A DNA stretch of 64,000 nucleotides from an uncultured Oscillospiraceae bacterium (GTDB lineage Bacteria; Bacillota; Clostridia; Oscillospirales; Oscillospiraceae): the NCBI GenBank assembly GCA_934569225.1, contig CAKTKC010000003.1, forward strand, positions 62,001-126,000, read 5' to 3'. The translations under genes were made by a program, and so were the position numbers. Below the pieces are notes generated by a model. The model made no database searches and was not told the origin of the DNA. It was given only the letters and a program-made list of their open reading frames with translations. Positions 51,581 through 59,713 of the stretch are shown piece after piece. Numbering within the stretch: position 1 is the first letter of the stretch; each line of letters begins with the position of its first letter.

Positions 51581-52675
51581 ATGGAAGAAAAACTGAACAA
51601 ACTGCTTTCCACCGTTTCTCCTTTGGACGAATCCGCCATGGAAAAGGCGCGGGAGCGTCAGGCACAGCTGGCGAAGCCCCCCGGAAGCCTGGGACGGCTG
51701 GAAGATCTGTCCGTCCAGTTGGCGGGCATCACCGGACGGGTGCATAATAAGATGGAGAAGACCCATCTTCTGGTATTTGCCGCCGACAACGGCGTGGTGG
51801 CGGAGGGCGTGTCCAGCGCCCCCCAGTCCGTTACGCTGATGCAGACGGTGAACCTGACCCGGGCGAAAACCGGCGCGAGCGTCCTGGCGAAGCATTTCGG
51901 CAGCGGCATCACCGTGTGCGACGTGGGCGTCAACGCCGATATTAAAGAGAAAGCGGTGCTGAACCGGAAGATCGCCTACGGCACGCAGAATATTGCGAGC
52001 GGCCCCGCCATGACCCGGGAGCAGGCGGTCACGGCCATCCTCACCGGTGCCAGGCTCGCCGCCGATACGGCTGCCGATGCCCTCGGCGTGGGGGAGATGG
52101 GCATTGGCAACACCACCACGTCCTCCGCCGTTCTGGCGGTGCTGCTTTCGGCGGAGGTGGAGACCGTCACCGGCAGGGGCGGCGGCGTGACCGACGAGAG
52201 TTTTTCGAAAAAAAAGGCGGTCATCCGTCAGGCAATCGAGCTGAATCACCCCGACAGGGACGACCCGGTGGACGTGCTTGCCAAGGTGGGCGGCTTTGAC
52301 CTTGCCGCCATGTGCGGCGCGTTTCTGGGGGCGGCTGCAACCCACCGGCCGGTGGTCATCGACGGCTTTATTTCTGCCGTGGCGGCGCTGTGCGCGGTGC
52401 GGCTGTGTCCCCAGGCGCGGGACTATCTCGTCCCCAGCCATGCGTCCTTTGAGATCGGCTACCGCCTTGCCATGGACGCCATGAACCTGAAGCCGCTGTT
52501 CCTGCTGGGAATGCGTCTGGGAGAGGGCAGCGGGTGCCCGCTGGCCTTTCAGGTACTTTCCGCCGCCTGCGCCATCATGAACGACATGGCGACATTCGAC
52601 CAGGCGGGAATAGACGACGGCTATCTGGACGAAATCCGCCAGGGCGACCAGTTCACCGTGGAGGGGAAAACATGA
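51581..52675 (+). CDS. cobT: Nicotinate-nucleotide-dimethylbenzimidazole phosphoribosyltransferase
   Basis: A 364-residue CobT. The N-terminal LAKPPGSLGRLE motif (about residues 26-37), LVFAADNGVVAEGVSSAPQ (about 62-80), GEMGIGNTTTSS (near 172) and the C-terminal GEGSGCPLAF (near 325) are all intact, including the catalytic glutamate of the family. It activates the lower-ligand base (DMB or another benzimidazole/purine) to its alpha-riboside phosphate for nucleotide-loop assembly. The ATG at 51581 is preceded by TTGGAGGGTTGAGC. It overlaps cobU by ATGA. Riboswitch R5 controls the whole run. Confidence 0.94.
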   Translation: MEEKLNKLLSTVSPLDESAMEKARERQAQLAKPPGSLGRLEDLSVQLAGITGRVHNKMEKTHLLVFAADNGVVAEGVSSAPQSVTLMQTVNLTRAKTGASVLAKHFGSGITVCDVGVNADIKEKAVLNRKIAYGTQNIASGPAMTREQAVTAILTGARLAADTAADALGVGEMGIGNTTTSSAVLAVLLSAEVETVTGRGGGVTDESFSKKKAVIRQAIELNHPDRDDPVDVLAKVGGFDLAAMCGAFLGAAATHRPVVIDGFISAVAALCAVRLCPQARDYLVPSHASFEIGYRLAMDAMNLKPLFLLGMRLGEGSGCPLAFQVLSAACAIMNDMATFDQAGIDDGYLDEIRQGDQFTVEGKT

Positions 52676-53217
52676 CGATTTTCCTCTCCGGCGGCGCGAA
52701 AAACGGGAAATCCACCCTGGCGCAGGAGCTTGCGGTGAAGCTGTCCGGGGAAGGGAAGCGCTACTATGTGGCGACAATGATCCCAACGGACGACGAAGAT
52801 CTGGCGCGGATCCGGCGGCACGTTGCCGACCGGGACGGGCTGGGCTTCGAGACCATCGAGTGCAGCAAAAACATGCTGTCCTGTCTGGAAATTGCGGACA
52901 GGGACGGTACGTTTCTGGTGGACAGCGCCACGGCGCTGCTGCAAAACGCCATGTTCCCGGCGGAAAAGAACTGGCAGCTGGATTTGGATGGGGCGAACCG
53001 CTGCGCCGACGAACTGATTGCCTTCGTGAAAACCGTGAAAAACGCGGTGGTCGTCAGTGATTTCGTTTATTCCGACGCCCAGCGCTACGACGAGACCACG
53101 GAGCGTTACCGCAAGAGTCTCGCCGCCATTGACCGCCGTCTGGCGGCGGCCTGCGACGTTGTGGCCGAGGTGGCGGCGGGGAATCCGAGACTTTACAAGG
53201 GGGCATTGCCGCTGTGA
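52672..53217 (+). CDS. cobU: Adenosylcobinamide kinase/adenosylcobinamide-phosphate guanylyltransferase
   Basis: A 181-residue CobU. The P-loop GGAKNGKST lies at residues 7-15, and the likely guanylylated His in RIRRHVADR near 43. A VVSDFVYSD segment near 125 and a C-terminal AGNPRLYKG also fit. It phosphorylates adenosylcobinamide and attaches GMP, the step before CobS. Start ATG overlaps the cobT stop and its own stop overlaps the cobS GTG, so translation is coupled throughout. The protein matches the usual length for the family. Confidence 0.88.
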   Translation: MTIFLSGGAKNGKSTLAQELAVKLSGEGKRYYVATMIPTDDEDLARIRRHVADRDGLGFETIECSKNMLSCLEIADRDGTFLVDSATALLQNAMFPAEKNWQLDLDGANRCADELIAFVKTVKNAVVVSDFVYSDAQRYDETTERYRKSLAAIDRRLAAACDVVAEVAAGNPRLYKGALPL

Positions 53218-53954
53218 AAACCTATCTTTGCGCCTTTGCCATGTGCCAGTCCATGTTCTGCGCGATTCCGTTCCCCGGCCGTCTCTGGGACGAGAAGGCG
53301 AGGGGGAAAATGCTCCTGTTTCTGCCTGTGGTGGGGCTGGAAATCGGGATTCTTTGGGCGGCGCTTGCCTGGGCTGTCCGCTTTTTGAAGCTCCCGGCGC
53401 TGGTGGGGGGACTGGCGCTGTGCGCGTGTCCCTTCCTTTTGACGGGGTTCATCCATCTGGACGGATTCATGGATGTCACCGACGCGGTGAAATCCTGGCG
53501 GGATCTGGAAAAGCGCCGGGCAATTCTGAAGGACTCCCATGTCGGCTCCTTCGCCGTGATCGGCCTGTGCCTGCTGATGCTCAGCCAGTTTGCCCTCTTT
53601 TCCGCTGCCCCCGAAAGGGCGGATTTCCGGATTTTGCTGTTTGTCCCGGCGGTCAGCCGGTGCTGCTCGGCGCTGGCGGTGACGGGGCTTCGCCCCATGT
53701 CCTCCAGCCAGTACGCCGGACAGGAAAAGCCAAAGGCGCAGCTGTGGATCCTGGCTGGAATGCTGGCCGTGTGTCTGGCGGCGGGATTCCTGATTTGCGG
53801 GAAGTACGGCTTTGCGCCGGTGGGGTGTGTCGCCGGGTATACGCTGGCGCTGCGCCGGGGGTACCAATCTCTGGACGGCATGAACGGAGACATTGCCGGG
53901 TACGCGCTGACCATCGGCGAACTGTGCGCCGTTGCGGTCTACGCGCTTTTGTAG
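53214..53954 (+). CDS. cobS: Adenosylcobinamide-GDP ribazoletransferase (cobalamin synthase)
   Basis: A 246-residue integral membrane protein of the CobS family. The conserved LTGFIHLDGFMDVTDAVKSW segment (about 80-99), with the Asp residues needed for metal-dependent transfer, is followed by RRAILKDSHVGSFAVIG. Several hydrophobic helices complete the protein. CobS joins the activated lower-ligand riboside to adenosylcobinamide-GDP at the membrane. Translation starts at a GTG overlapping the cobU stop. Together with cobT and cobU it completes nucleotide-loop assembly; no corrin-ring synthesis gene is present in the window. Confidence 0.94.
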   Translation: MKTYLCAFAMCQSMFCAIPFPGRLWDEKARGKMLLFLPVVGLEIGILWAALAWAVRFLKLPALVGGLALCACPFLLTGFIHLDGFMDVTDAVKSWRDLEKRRAILKDSHVGSFAVIGLCLLMLSQFALFSAAPERADFRILLFVPAVSRCCSALAVTGLRPMSSSQYAGQEKPKAQLWILAGMLAVCLAAGFLICGKYGFAPVGCVAGYTLALRRGYQSLDGMNGDIAGYALTIGELCAVAVYALL

Positions 53955-53963
53955 GAGGGAACT

Positions 53964-54338
53964 ATGGTTTTTATCATCGGCGGCGCCTATCAGGGAAAGC
54001 TGGATTTTGCGAAGTCCGCCTTTGGCCTGAGGGAGAGCGACATTTTCACCTGCACCGGTGGGGAAATCGACTTTTCCAGACGGTGCATTGACCATATCGA
54101 GGAATTTACCCTCTGGTGCGTGCGGTCGGATGTGGACGCTGTGGCGTTTTTCCAGTCCCACCGGGAGCAGTGGCGGGACAGCCTTCTCATTTGTGAGGAT
54201 ATCTCCGCCGGGGTGGTGCCCATGGGGGCGGACATGCGGGCGTGGCGGCAGATGAACGGGCTGCTGTGCCGGTATCTGTCTGGGGAAGCCGCTCAGGTCA
54301 GCCGCCTGTTCTGCGGACTGGAGGAACGGCTGAAATGA
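53964..54338 (+). CDS. Short CobU-like protein (second bifunctional kinase homologue)
   Basis: A 124-residue protein resembling the CobU superfamily. It has an N-terminal P-loop-like GGAYQGKLDFA (residues 6-16, with Leu after the Lys in place of the usual Ser/Thr) and a C-terminal SAGVVPMGADMRAWRQ segment followed by a NGLLCRYL motif, but is about 60 residues shorter than CobU and lacks the RRH segment. A full cobU lies two genes upstream, so this is an additional, reduced version. It may be an accessory or regulatory homologue, or act on another corrinoid intermediate; function is unknown. Its end overlaps the CobC-like gene. Confidence 0.75.
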   Translation: MVFIIGGAYQGKLDFAKSAFGLRESDIFTCTGGEIDFSRRCIDHIEEFTLWCVRSDVDAVAFFQSHREQWRDSLLICEDISAGVVPMGADMRAWRQMNGLLCRYLSGEAAQVSRLFCGLEERLK

Positions 54339-54886
54339 CTGTTTTCCTCATTCGCCACGGCCGCACCCTCGCCAATGAGCAGCACCTTTACTGCGGCAGC
54401 ACCGACCTGCCATTATCCAAAGCGGGAAGGGAAGCGCTGGCGAACCGCCCGCCCATCGACGTGGGCACGGCGCATTTCATCACCAGCGGGATGCGGCGGT
54501 GCAATGAAACCCTGGCGCTGCTGTTCGGCAATGTCCCCTATGAGGTCGTGGAGGATTTCCGGGAAATCGACTTTGGCGCGTTTGAGATGAAAAGCTATGA
54601 GATGCTGAAGGACGAGCCGGCCTACCAGACCTGGCTCTCCCGCGACCCGGAGATCAACCCACCCCCCGGGGGCGAAAGCGGCACTGAGATGACGAAGCGC
54701 GTCCTGGCGGCGTACAAGACGGTGGAACGCCGGGGAGAAGACACGGTGATCATTACCCATGGCGGCGTCATCGCCGCGATCATGGCCAGCCTCTTCCCGG
54801 AGGAAGGGAAGAACCGCTATCAGTGGCAGCCAAAGCCGGGGGAGGGGTACGCCATAACGGGCGGCACCTATTCGACAATTCCATAA
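54335..54886 (+). CDS. cobC: Histidine phosphatase, CobC-like alpha-ribazole phosphatase
   Basis: A 183-residue histidine phosphatase. The catalytic RHGRT lies at residues 7-11, the FREIDFGAFE segment near 82 and the second catalytic His in ITHGGV near 146. It probably removes phosphate from alpha-ribazole phosphate or adenosylcobalamin phosphate at the end of the CobTUS route. The assignment to CobC rests on the operon; the fold is shared with phosphoglycerate mutases. The ATG overlaps the upstream stop. It is the last gene of the R5 operon. Confidence 0.85.
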   Translation: MTVFLIRHGRTLANEQHLYCGSTDLPLSKAGREALANRPPIDVGTAHFITSGMRRCNETLALLFGNVPYEVVEDFREIDFGAFEMKSYEMLKDEPAYQTWLSRDPEINPPPGGESGTEMTKRVLAAYKTVERRGEDTVIITHGGVIAAIMASLFPEEGKNRYQWQPKPGEGYAITGGTYSTIP

Positions 54887-54896
54887 AGACAGAAAA

Positions 54897-54924
54897 TGCC
54901 CCCAAACCCTATGGTTTGGGGGCA
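54897..54924. terminator. Hairpin terminator between cobC and glmM
   Basis: TGCCCCCAAACC (54897-54908), loop CTAT, GGTTTGGGGGCA (54913-54924): a perfect 12-bp stem. On the minus strand TTTTCTG follows, so it clearly serves glmM; on the plus strand it may stop the cob operon less efficiently. Confidence 0.85.
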
Positions 54925-54933
54925 AAAAAGTTG

Positions 54934-56319
54934 TTACACGCAGTGACCCTTGGCGCGGATGACCGCAATCACGGAGTCCACGTACTGCTCGCAGACGTCC
55001 TTGCTCTCGGCTTCCACCATGACCCGGATGACCGGCTCGGTGCCGGATTCCCGCACCAGAATGCGCCCGGTGTCGCCCAGCTTGGCAGTGACCTCCGCGA
55101 CGGCCTTCTGCACGTCTGGGTCGCCTTGTGCCGCAGCCTTGTCGGCTACACGGACGTTTTTCAGCACCTGGGGATAGAAGGTGAAACCCTCGCAGAGCTG
55201 GCTCAGGGTCTTCTTCTTCGCCATCATTGTCTCCATGATCTTCAGGCTAGTGAGAATGCCGTCGCCGGTGGAGGCATACTTGGAGAAGATGATGTGGCCG
55301 CTCTGCTCGCCGCCCAGACGGCAGCCGTTGGCCATCATGTATTCGTAGACATACTTGTCGCCCACCTTGGTCTTGGCGTAGCCGATGCCCAGCTCGTCAA
55401 AGGCTTTGTAGAGGCCAAAGTTGGACATGATGGTGGTGACGACGGTGTTGCCCAGGAGCTTGCCCCGCTCTTTCAGGTACTTGCCGTAGATGTACAGAAT
55501 GTGGTCGCCGGTGACGATATTGCCCTTTTCGTCCACGCACAGGCAGCGGTCGGCGTCGCCGTCGTAGGCAAAGCCAACGTCCAGCCCGTTCTCCACCACG
55601 TAGCGCTGTAAAACCTCAATGTGGGTGGAACCCGCATTCTGGTTGATGTTGTAGCCGTCGGGGTCGGCGTTGATGACGTAGGTTTTTGCGCCCAGGGCGT
55701 CGAAGACGCACTTCGCAATGTTCCAGGAAGAACCGTTGGCGCAGTCCAGGCCAACCTTCACGCCCTTGAAGGAGTACATGCCCAGGCTGATGAGATAGCC
55801 GATGTAGCGGTTTCGTCCGGCGACGTGGTCAACGGTGCGGCCAATCTGGTCGCGCTTGGCCAGGGGCAGCTCCTCCCATTTCCGGCCGAAAGCCTCCAGA
55901 TTGCCGTCCAGATACGCTTCCACCAGACTGATGACGCTTTCGTCCATCTTCTCGCCGAAGTTGTTGATGAGCTTGATGCCGTTGTCGTAGTAGGGGTTAT
56001 GGCTGGCGGAGATCATGATGCCGCAGTCAAAGCCCTCGGTGCGGACGACGAAGGCCACGCTGGGGGTGGTGGTAACGTGGAGCAGATAGGCGTCTGCGCC
56101 GGAGGCCACGAGACCGCCTACCAGGCTGTACTCGAACATGTAGCTCGACCGGCGGGTATCCTTGCCGATGACGATTCTGGCGGAGCCGTCAGAGCCGGAG
56201 CGGCGCTTCAGCTGGGTGTAGTACCAGCCGAGAAAACGCCCGACCTTGTAGGCGTGGTCAGCGGTGAGGGTGCAGTTGGCTTCTCCCCGGAAGCCGTCGG
56301 TTCCAAAATATTTGCCCAT
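54934..56319 (-). CDS. glmM: Phosphoglucosamine mutase family protein
   Basis: A 461-residue alpha-D-phosphohexomutase. The start FGTDGFRGEAN is typical of GlmM, the phosphoserine loop ISASHNPYYDNGIK occurs near residue 103, the metal-binding DGDADRCL near 252, a GGEQSGHII motif near 336 and the phosphate-binding RESGTEPVIRVM near 430. It interconverts glucosamine 6- and 1-phosphate for peptidoglycan and UDP-GlcNAc synthesis. It lies 51 bp downstream of a hexapeptide acyltransferase-like gene of related chemistry. The start follows AAAGGAGTCC. Phosphomannomutase activity cannot be excluded, but the N-terminal motif favours GlmM. Confidence 0.88.
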   Translation of the reverse strand: MGKYFGTDGFRGEANCTLTADHAYKVGRFLGWYYTQLKRRSGSDGSARIVIGKDTRRSSYMFEYSLVGGLVASGADAYLLHVTTTPSVAFVVRTEGFDCGIMISASHNPYYDNGIKLINNFGEKMDESVISLVEAYLDGNLEAFGRKWEELPLAKRDQIGRTVDHVAGRNRYIGYLISLGMYSFKGVKVGLDCANGSSWNIAKCVFDALGAKTYVINADPDGYNINQNAGSTHIEVLQRYVVENGLDVGFAYDGDADRCLCVDEKGNIVTGDHILYIYGKYLKERGKLLGNTVVTTIMSNFGLYKAFDELGIGYAKTKVGDKYVYEYMMANGCRLGGEQSGHIIFSKYASTGDGILTSLKIMETMMAKKKTLSQLCEGFTFYPQVLKNVRVADKAAAQGDPDVQKAVAEVTAKLGDTGRILVRESGTEPVIRVMVEAESKDVCEQYVDSVIAVIRAKGHCV

Positions 56320-56369
56320 GGGAATGGACTCCTTTCACTTTCTGATGGCCGGGAAATGTCCCGAAAACA

Positions 56370-57026
56370 TTATTTCTTGGCGACAATAATTCCGCCGGTT
56401 TTCCAGATGCTGTTGGCGGGAACCATGCCCCGGACGCAGGAGGTGGGGTAGACGTTGGAGTGGGGGCCGATGACGGTGCCGGGATTCAGGACGCTGTTGC
56501 AGCCGACCTCCACGAAGTCGCCCAGCATGGCGCCGAACTTTTTCAGCCCCGTGGGAACCTGTTCTTCGCCGTTTTTCACCACGACCAGCGTCTTGTCGGA
56601 CTTGACGTTGGAGGTGACGCTGCCCGCGCCCATGTGGGACTTGTAGCCCAGAATGCTGTCGCCCACATAGTTGAAGTGGGGAACCTGAACGCCGTCGAAC
56701 AGAATAACATTTTTCAGCTCCACGGAGTTGCCCACCACGCAGCTTTCGCCCACCAGGGCAGAGCCGCGGATGAAGGCGCAGTGGCGCACTTCGGTGCCCG
56801 CGCCGATGATGCAGGGCGCGCCCAGAAAGGCGGTGGGGGCGACTGTTGCAGTTTTATGTACCCAGACGGTGGGAGATACCTCCGTATAGTCTTCGCCCAG
56901 GGTGGGGCCGAGGGCTAAGATCAGTTCTTTGATGCCCTTGAGTGCCTGCCAGGGGTACTCAAATCCGGAGAGGTACGCCCCTGCCAGGGTGTGGGACATG
57001 TCGTACAGATCAGCGGTTTTTAACAT
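56370..57026 (-). CDS. Left-handed beta-helix (hexapeptide) acyltransferase-like protein
   Basis: A 218-residue protein built mainly of hexapeptide repeats (from VHKTATVAPTAFLGAPC at about residue 56 to VLNPGTVIGPHSNVYPTS near 200). It resembles the C-terminal domain of GlmU-type UDP-N-acetylglucosamine pyrophosphorylases without the nucleotidyltransferase part. The loop GAGSVTSNVKSDK recalls the acetyl-CoA-binding region of GlmU. The start at 57026 is chosen because GGAGGAAGTTTCC lies just before it. Being directly upstream of glmM, it may perform acetylation in amino-sugar nucleotide synthesis, but the substrate is inferred. Confidence 0.78.
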   Translation of the reverse strand: MLKTADLYDMSHTLAGAYLSGFEYPWQALKGIKELILALGPTLGEDYTEVSPTVWVHKTATVAPTAFLGAPCIIGAGTEVRHCAFIRGSALVGESCVVGNSVELKNVILFDGVQVPHFNYVGDSILGYKSHMGAGSVTSNVKSDKTLVVVKNGEEQVPTGLKKFGAMLGDFVEVGCNSVLNPGTVIGPHSNVYPTSCVRGMVPANSIWKTGGIIVAKK

Positions 57027-57276
57027 GGAAACTTCCTCCATTCGACTTAAGGATAAGCCGTGATAACGCTCCTACTATACACCCCTCACAGGGCGTTGTC
57101 AATCGGGTCTGGTAAATTTGGTGCAATTTTCAATTATTTTTGTGCAAATTTCTACGAAATGAAGGCGGCAGGGGGTGGGGAGTTGTGCGTGATACGGATA
57201 TTCTATGGGGGCCGGTGACAAAACGTGTACCCGAACTGTGCAAAACTGGGGCGCAGGACTCCGGGCAAAAAGAAAG

Positions 57277-57298
57277 CGGAGCCGCGTAAACGGCTCCG
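57277..57298 (-). terminator. Terminator of the BlaI-type gene
   Basis: CGGAGCCG (57277-57284) and CGGCTCCG (57291-57298) pair perfectly and are followed on the minus strand by CTTTCTTTTT. The remaining spacer up to 57041 shows no gene. Confidence 0.85.
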
Positions 57299-57306
57299 TC
57301 GATCGT

Positions 57307-57675
57307 TTATCGGATTTCCTTCTGCACAAGCTCCAGAAGCTCCTGCAGATCCGCCTGGGTGACTTCCTCCCGCTTCAGCAATGCCTTGAACAGACCCACG
57401 GGTTCCGGTTTATGGCGATGGCTGAAAATGGTGTTGGCAAAATATTCCTCCCGGCTCATGGTCGGCGCAAAGACACGGCCAAAGGTTTTACCGCGCTTTA
57501 CAAGACCTGCCTCCCGGATGGCTTTCTTTTGCAGCAGACTGTTGAGCAGAATGTGTACGGAACTGTCCTTCCAGGTTTTCTCCTCGGTATGCTCCAATAA
57601 ATCCGCGCGGGACAGGGGCTCCCCCGTTTCCCAGAGGACATCCATGATTTCCATTTCGCTTCTAGTAAGTTCCAT
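57307..57675 (-). CDS. BlaI/MecI/CopY-family transcriptional repressor
   Basis: A 122-residue winged-helix repressor of the BlaI/MecI family: LTRSEMEIMDVLWETGEPLS at residues 3-22 and the recognition-helix region KTWKDSSVHILLNSLLQKKA near 34-53, followed by a dimerisation C-terminus. No BlaR1/MecR1 sensor or beta-lactamase gene lies beside it. A consensus promoter with a TTGTA/TACA-type inverted repeat between -35 and -10 lies upstream, which supports autoregulation. Its other targets are not visible in the window. Confidence 0.88.
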   Translation of the reverse strand: MELTRSEMEIMDVLWETGEPLSRADLLEHTEEKTWKDSSVHILLNSLLQKKAIREAGLVKRGKTFGRVFAPTMSREEYFANTIFSHRHKPEPVGLFKALLKREEVTQADLQELLELVQKEIR

Positions 57676-57707
57676 GTTCGCACCTTCTTATTTTTCAGTC
57701 ATTGCCC

Positions 57708-57758
57708 ATTATACCTTGTATTACAGAATTTGTCAATTCTGATAATTTGTATTTACAA
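57708..57758 (-). promoter_or_regulatory. Consensus promoter and two BlaI-type operators
   Basis: On the minus strand TTGACA (57731-57736) and TATAAT (57708-57713) are perfect consensus with a 17-base spacer. The inverted repeat TTGTATTACAG lies inside the spacer (57716-57726, plus-strand sequence), and TTGTATTTACAA (57747-57758) lies upstream of the -35. Both match the TACA-N-TGTA style of BlaI/MecI sites in inverted form. Confidence 0.72.
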
Positions 57759-57871
57759 AAAATTTTCTAAAAATTTTTCCGGTTCTTTGAAACAAAAATC
57801 CAAAACATGAAACATTCAAGAGAAAAATTACAGGAAAATATTACCAGCTGAATGACAGACCCCGGCAAGGG

Positions 57872-58900
57872 TCAGCCGCCCAGGGTGTCTTTCAGCACTT
57901 TCCGGTTGGCCTCCAGGTCGGCCACCAGCACCGCCATGCCGTCAATATTGCGGCTGGCGTAGGTTCCGGCGGCGGGGACGTGCTGGCTGACGACCTCTCC
58001 GCCGGTAAGCAAGGGAAACAGGCTGACGGCATAGCCGAGGATCTCCCTGTCCGTCATGTCCGTGGTGATCAGGGGGAGAATCTGCTCCAGAAGGGACAGG
58101 GCGGCGGGGAGGCTGGTGTCCCGGTAGGCGTCCAGCAGCGCGGTGATGACCTTGCGCTGACGGTTCGTCCGGCTGAAATCCCCGTCGGCGTCCAGCTTGC
58201 GGATGCGGGCGTAGGCCAGCGCCTGCTGACCGTTCAAGAGGTTCGTTCCCTCGGAAAGACCGCTGCCGGTTTCCCGGTTGACCCACTGGGCTTCGTCGTT
58301 GCGCAGATCTACCTCCACACCCCCCAGAAGGTCAACGATGTCGGCAAACTGGTAAAAGTCCACCTCCACATTGCCGTCAATGTGGACGCCGAAATTACTT
58401 TCCAAAGTCTTATTCAGAAGGGACATCCCACCGGCGGCGTAGGCTACGTTGATCCGGTTCTGGCCGTAGCCGGGGATTTTCACATAGGTGTCCCGGAGGA
58501 AGGAGGTCATGGTCAGCTTCTTCTCGGACTTGCGGAAGGTACACAGGATCATGGAATCCGAACGCGCCCGTGTCTCGTCCTCCCGGCGGTCCTGACCGAT
58601 GAGCAGAATGTTGATGACGTCGCTGTCCCTGCCGATGTCGGCGTCGTAGTCCGGGAAGGTGACTTCCTCCGGATTCATGGTGGGGGCGGTGTTGGTTTCC
58701 TCCGGCTGGGTGGCGAGATAGGCGTCCAGCTCCTCCGGGGAAAGGGTGGGGGCGGTGCCGGAGTCCACATAGTGGATGCGCCCCAGCAGGTGCTGTAAGT
58801 AGACCGTTCCCACAAGCATCACCATCAGAATCAGCCCCAGCACGAAGCACAGCAGCACGAGCCTGCCGCGGCGGTTGGGGGGAGAGGTTTGTTTTTTCAT
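57872..58900 (-). CDS. LytR-CpsA-Psr (LCP) family cell-wall ligase
   Basis: A 342-residue membrane-anchored protein: a short basic N-terminus, one transmembrane helix (LVLLCFVLGLILMVMLVGTVY, about 14-34, with the external domain C-terminal) and an LCP catalytic domain from about residue 100 to 300. Family motifs include the DVINILLIGQDRR region, RSDSMILCT, and the later QWVNRETG and ALAYARIRK segments carrying conserved Arg residues for polyprenyl-phosphate binding. LCP enzymes attach anionic polymers to peptidoglycan. Start 58900 is chosen for the TGGAGGCGCTGTC upstream. It lies 53 bp after spo0A on the same strand. Confidence 0.88.
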   Translation of the reverse strand: MKKQTSPPNRRGRLVLLCFVLGLILMVMLVGTVYLQHLLGRIHYVDSGTAPTLSPEELDAYLATQPEETNTAPTMNPEEVTFPDYDADIGRDSDVINILLIGQDRREDETRARSDSMILCTFRKSEKKLTMTSFLRDTYVKIPGYGQNRINVAYAAGGMSLLNKTLESNFGVHIDGNVEVDFYQFADIVDLLGGVEVDLRNDEAQWVNRETGSGLSEGTNLLNGQQALAYARIRKLDADGDFSRTNRQRKVITALLDAYRDTSLPAALSLLEQILPLITTDMTDREILGYAVSLFPLLTGGEVVSQHVPAAGTYASRNIDGMAVLVADLEANRKVLKDTLGG

Positions 58901-58953
58901 GACAGCGCCTCCAGGCAAAGTGGTATCATTAGGGTATGTCCATTTTCTTATCT

Positions 58954-59688
58954 TCATTCCTCGGTGTCCTGATTCAGCCGCAGAGCGTCTGCCAGACGGG
59001 AAATGAAGGCGGCGTTGGACGGCCGGGGAATGACGCCGTCGGGACCGGCGCGGAAATACCGCTGCCAGACCCGGTCGTCCCGCTGCTTCCAGGCGGTATC
59101 GATGGCGCTTCGGATGGAGCGCTCCACGTGGGTGCCCTTGCAGCCGAAGACCGCGCCCACCGACGGATACAGCACCTTCGTAATGGGCTGGTCGGGATCC
59201 TTCATCATCCTGGGAATGGCTTCCCGAAGATATGCGTAGCCCCGGAGTTTGGAGGGAACGCTCAGGGAAAGCAGCAGATTGGTCACCTGGGTCTGCGGGT
59301 CGGGCAGCGTTACCAGGGGCGCACGGATATGACGGCTCAGGTCGCCGATCCGGGCTGCGGTGGCGGGAATGTCGCAGGGCTTGCGCATCATGTAGCCCAC
59401 GCTCAGCTCGCCAAGGGCGTCGAGAATATAGTCGTTATAAAAGCGGGAAGTCACCAGAACCATGGGACACAGTCCGGAGCCGGCGGCGGATTGCAGCAGA
59501 CTGATGCCGTCCAGTTCAGGAAGCATCAGATCCAGAACCAGAACGTCAGGGGCAAAGGAGCGCAGAAGCGACAGCGTCTCCTTCCCGTCGCCGCAGCACC
59601 GGACATAGTATGTCCCCTGCAGCTCAGCGGCAAGTGCCTGCCGGAATTCCTCGTTCCCATCCGCGATCAACAGCTTCAGTGCGTCCAT
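58954..59688 (-). CDS. spo0A: Sporulation master regulator Spo0A
   Basis: A 244-residue response regulator. The receiver domain occupies about residues 1-120, with the phospho-acceptor Asp in VLVLDLMLPELDG near 55 and the conserved Lys in MRKPCD near 103. The Spo0A_C DNA-binding domain follows, recognised by LREAIPRMM, ITKVLYPSVGAVFG, HVERSIRSAIDTAW and the C-terminal RPSNAAFISRLADALRL. The ATG at 59688 is chosen because AAGGTGGGAGACAT precedes it. Two tandem 0A boxes and a promoter lie just upstream, as expected for autoregulation. Its presence indicates a sporulation-capable lineage. Confidence 0.92.
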   Translation of the reverse strand: MDALKLLIADGNEEFRQALAAELQGTYYVRCCGDGKETLSLLRSFAPDVLVLDLMLPELDGISLLQSAAGSGLCPMVLVTSRFYNDYILDALGELSVGYMMRKPCDIPATAARIGDLSRHIRAPLVTLPDPQTQVTNLLLSLSVPSKLRGYAYLREAIPRMMKDPDQPITKVLYPSVGAVFGCKGTHVERSIRSAIDTAWKQRDDRVWQRYFRAGPDGVIPRPSNAAFISRLADALRLNQDTEE

Positions 59689-59713
59689 ATGTCTCCCACC
59701 TTCCGATGGATAT

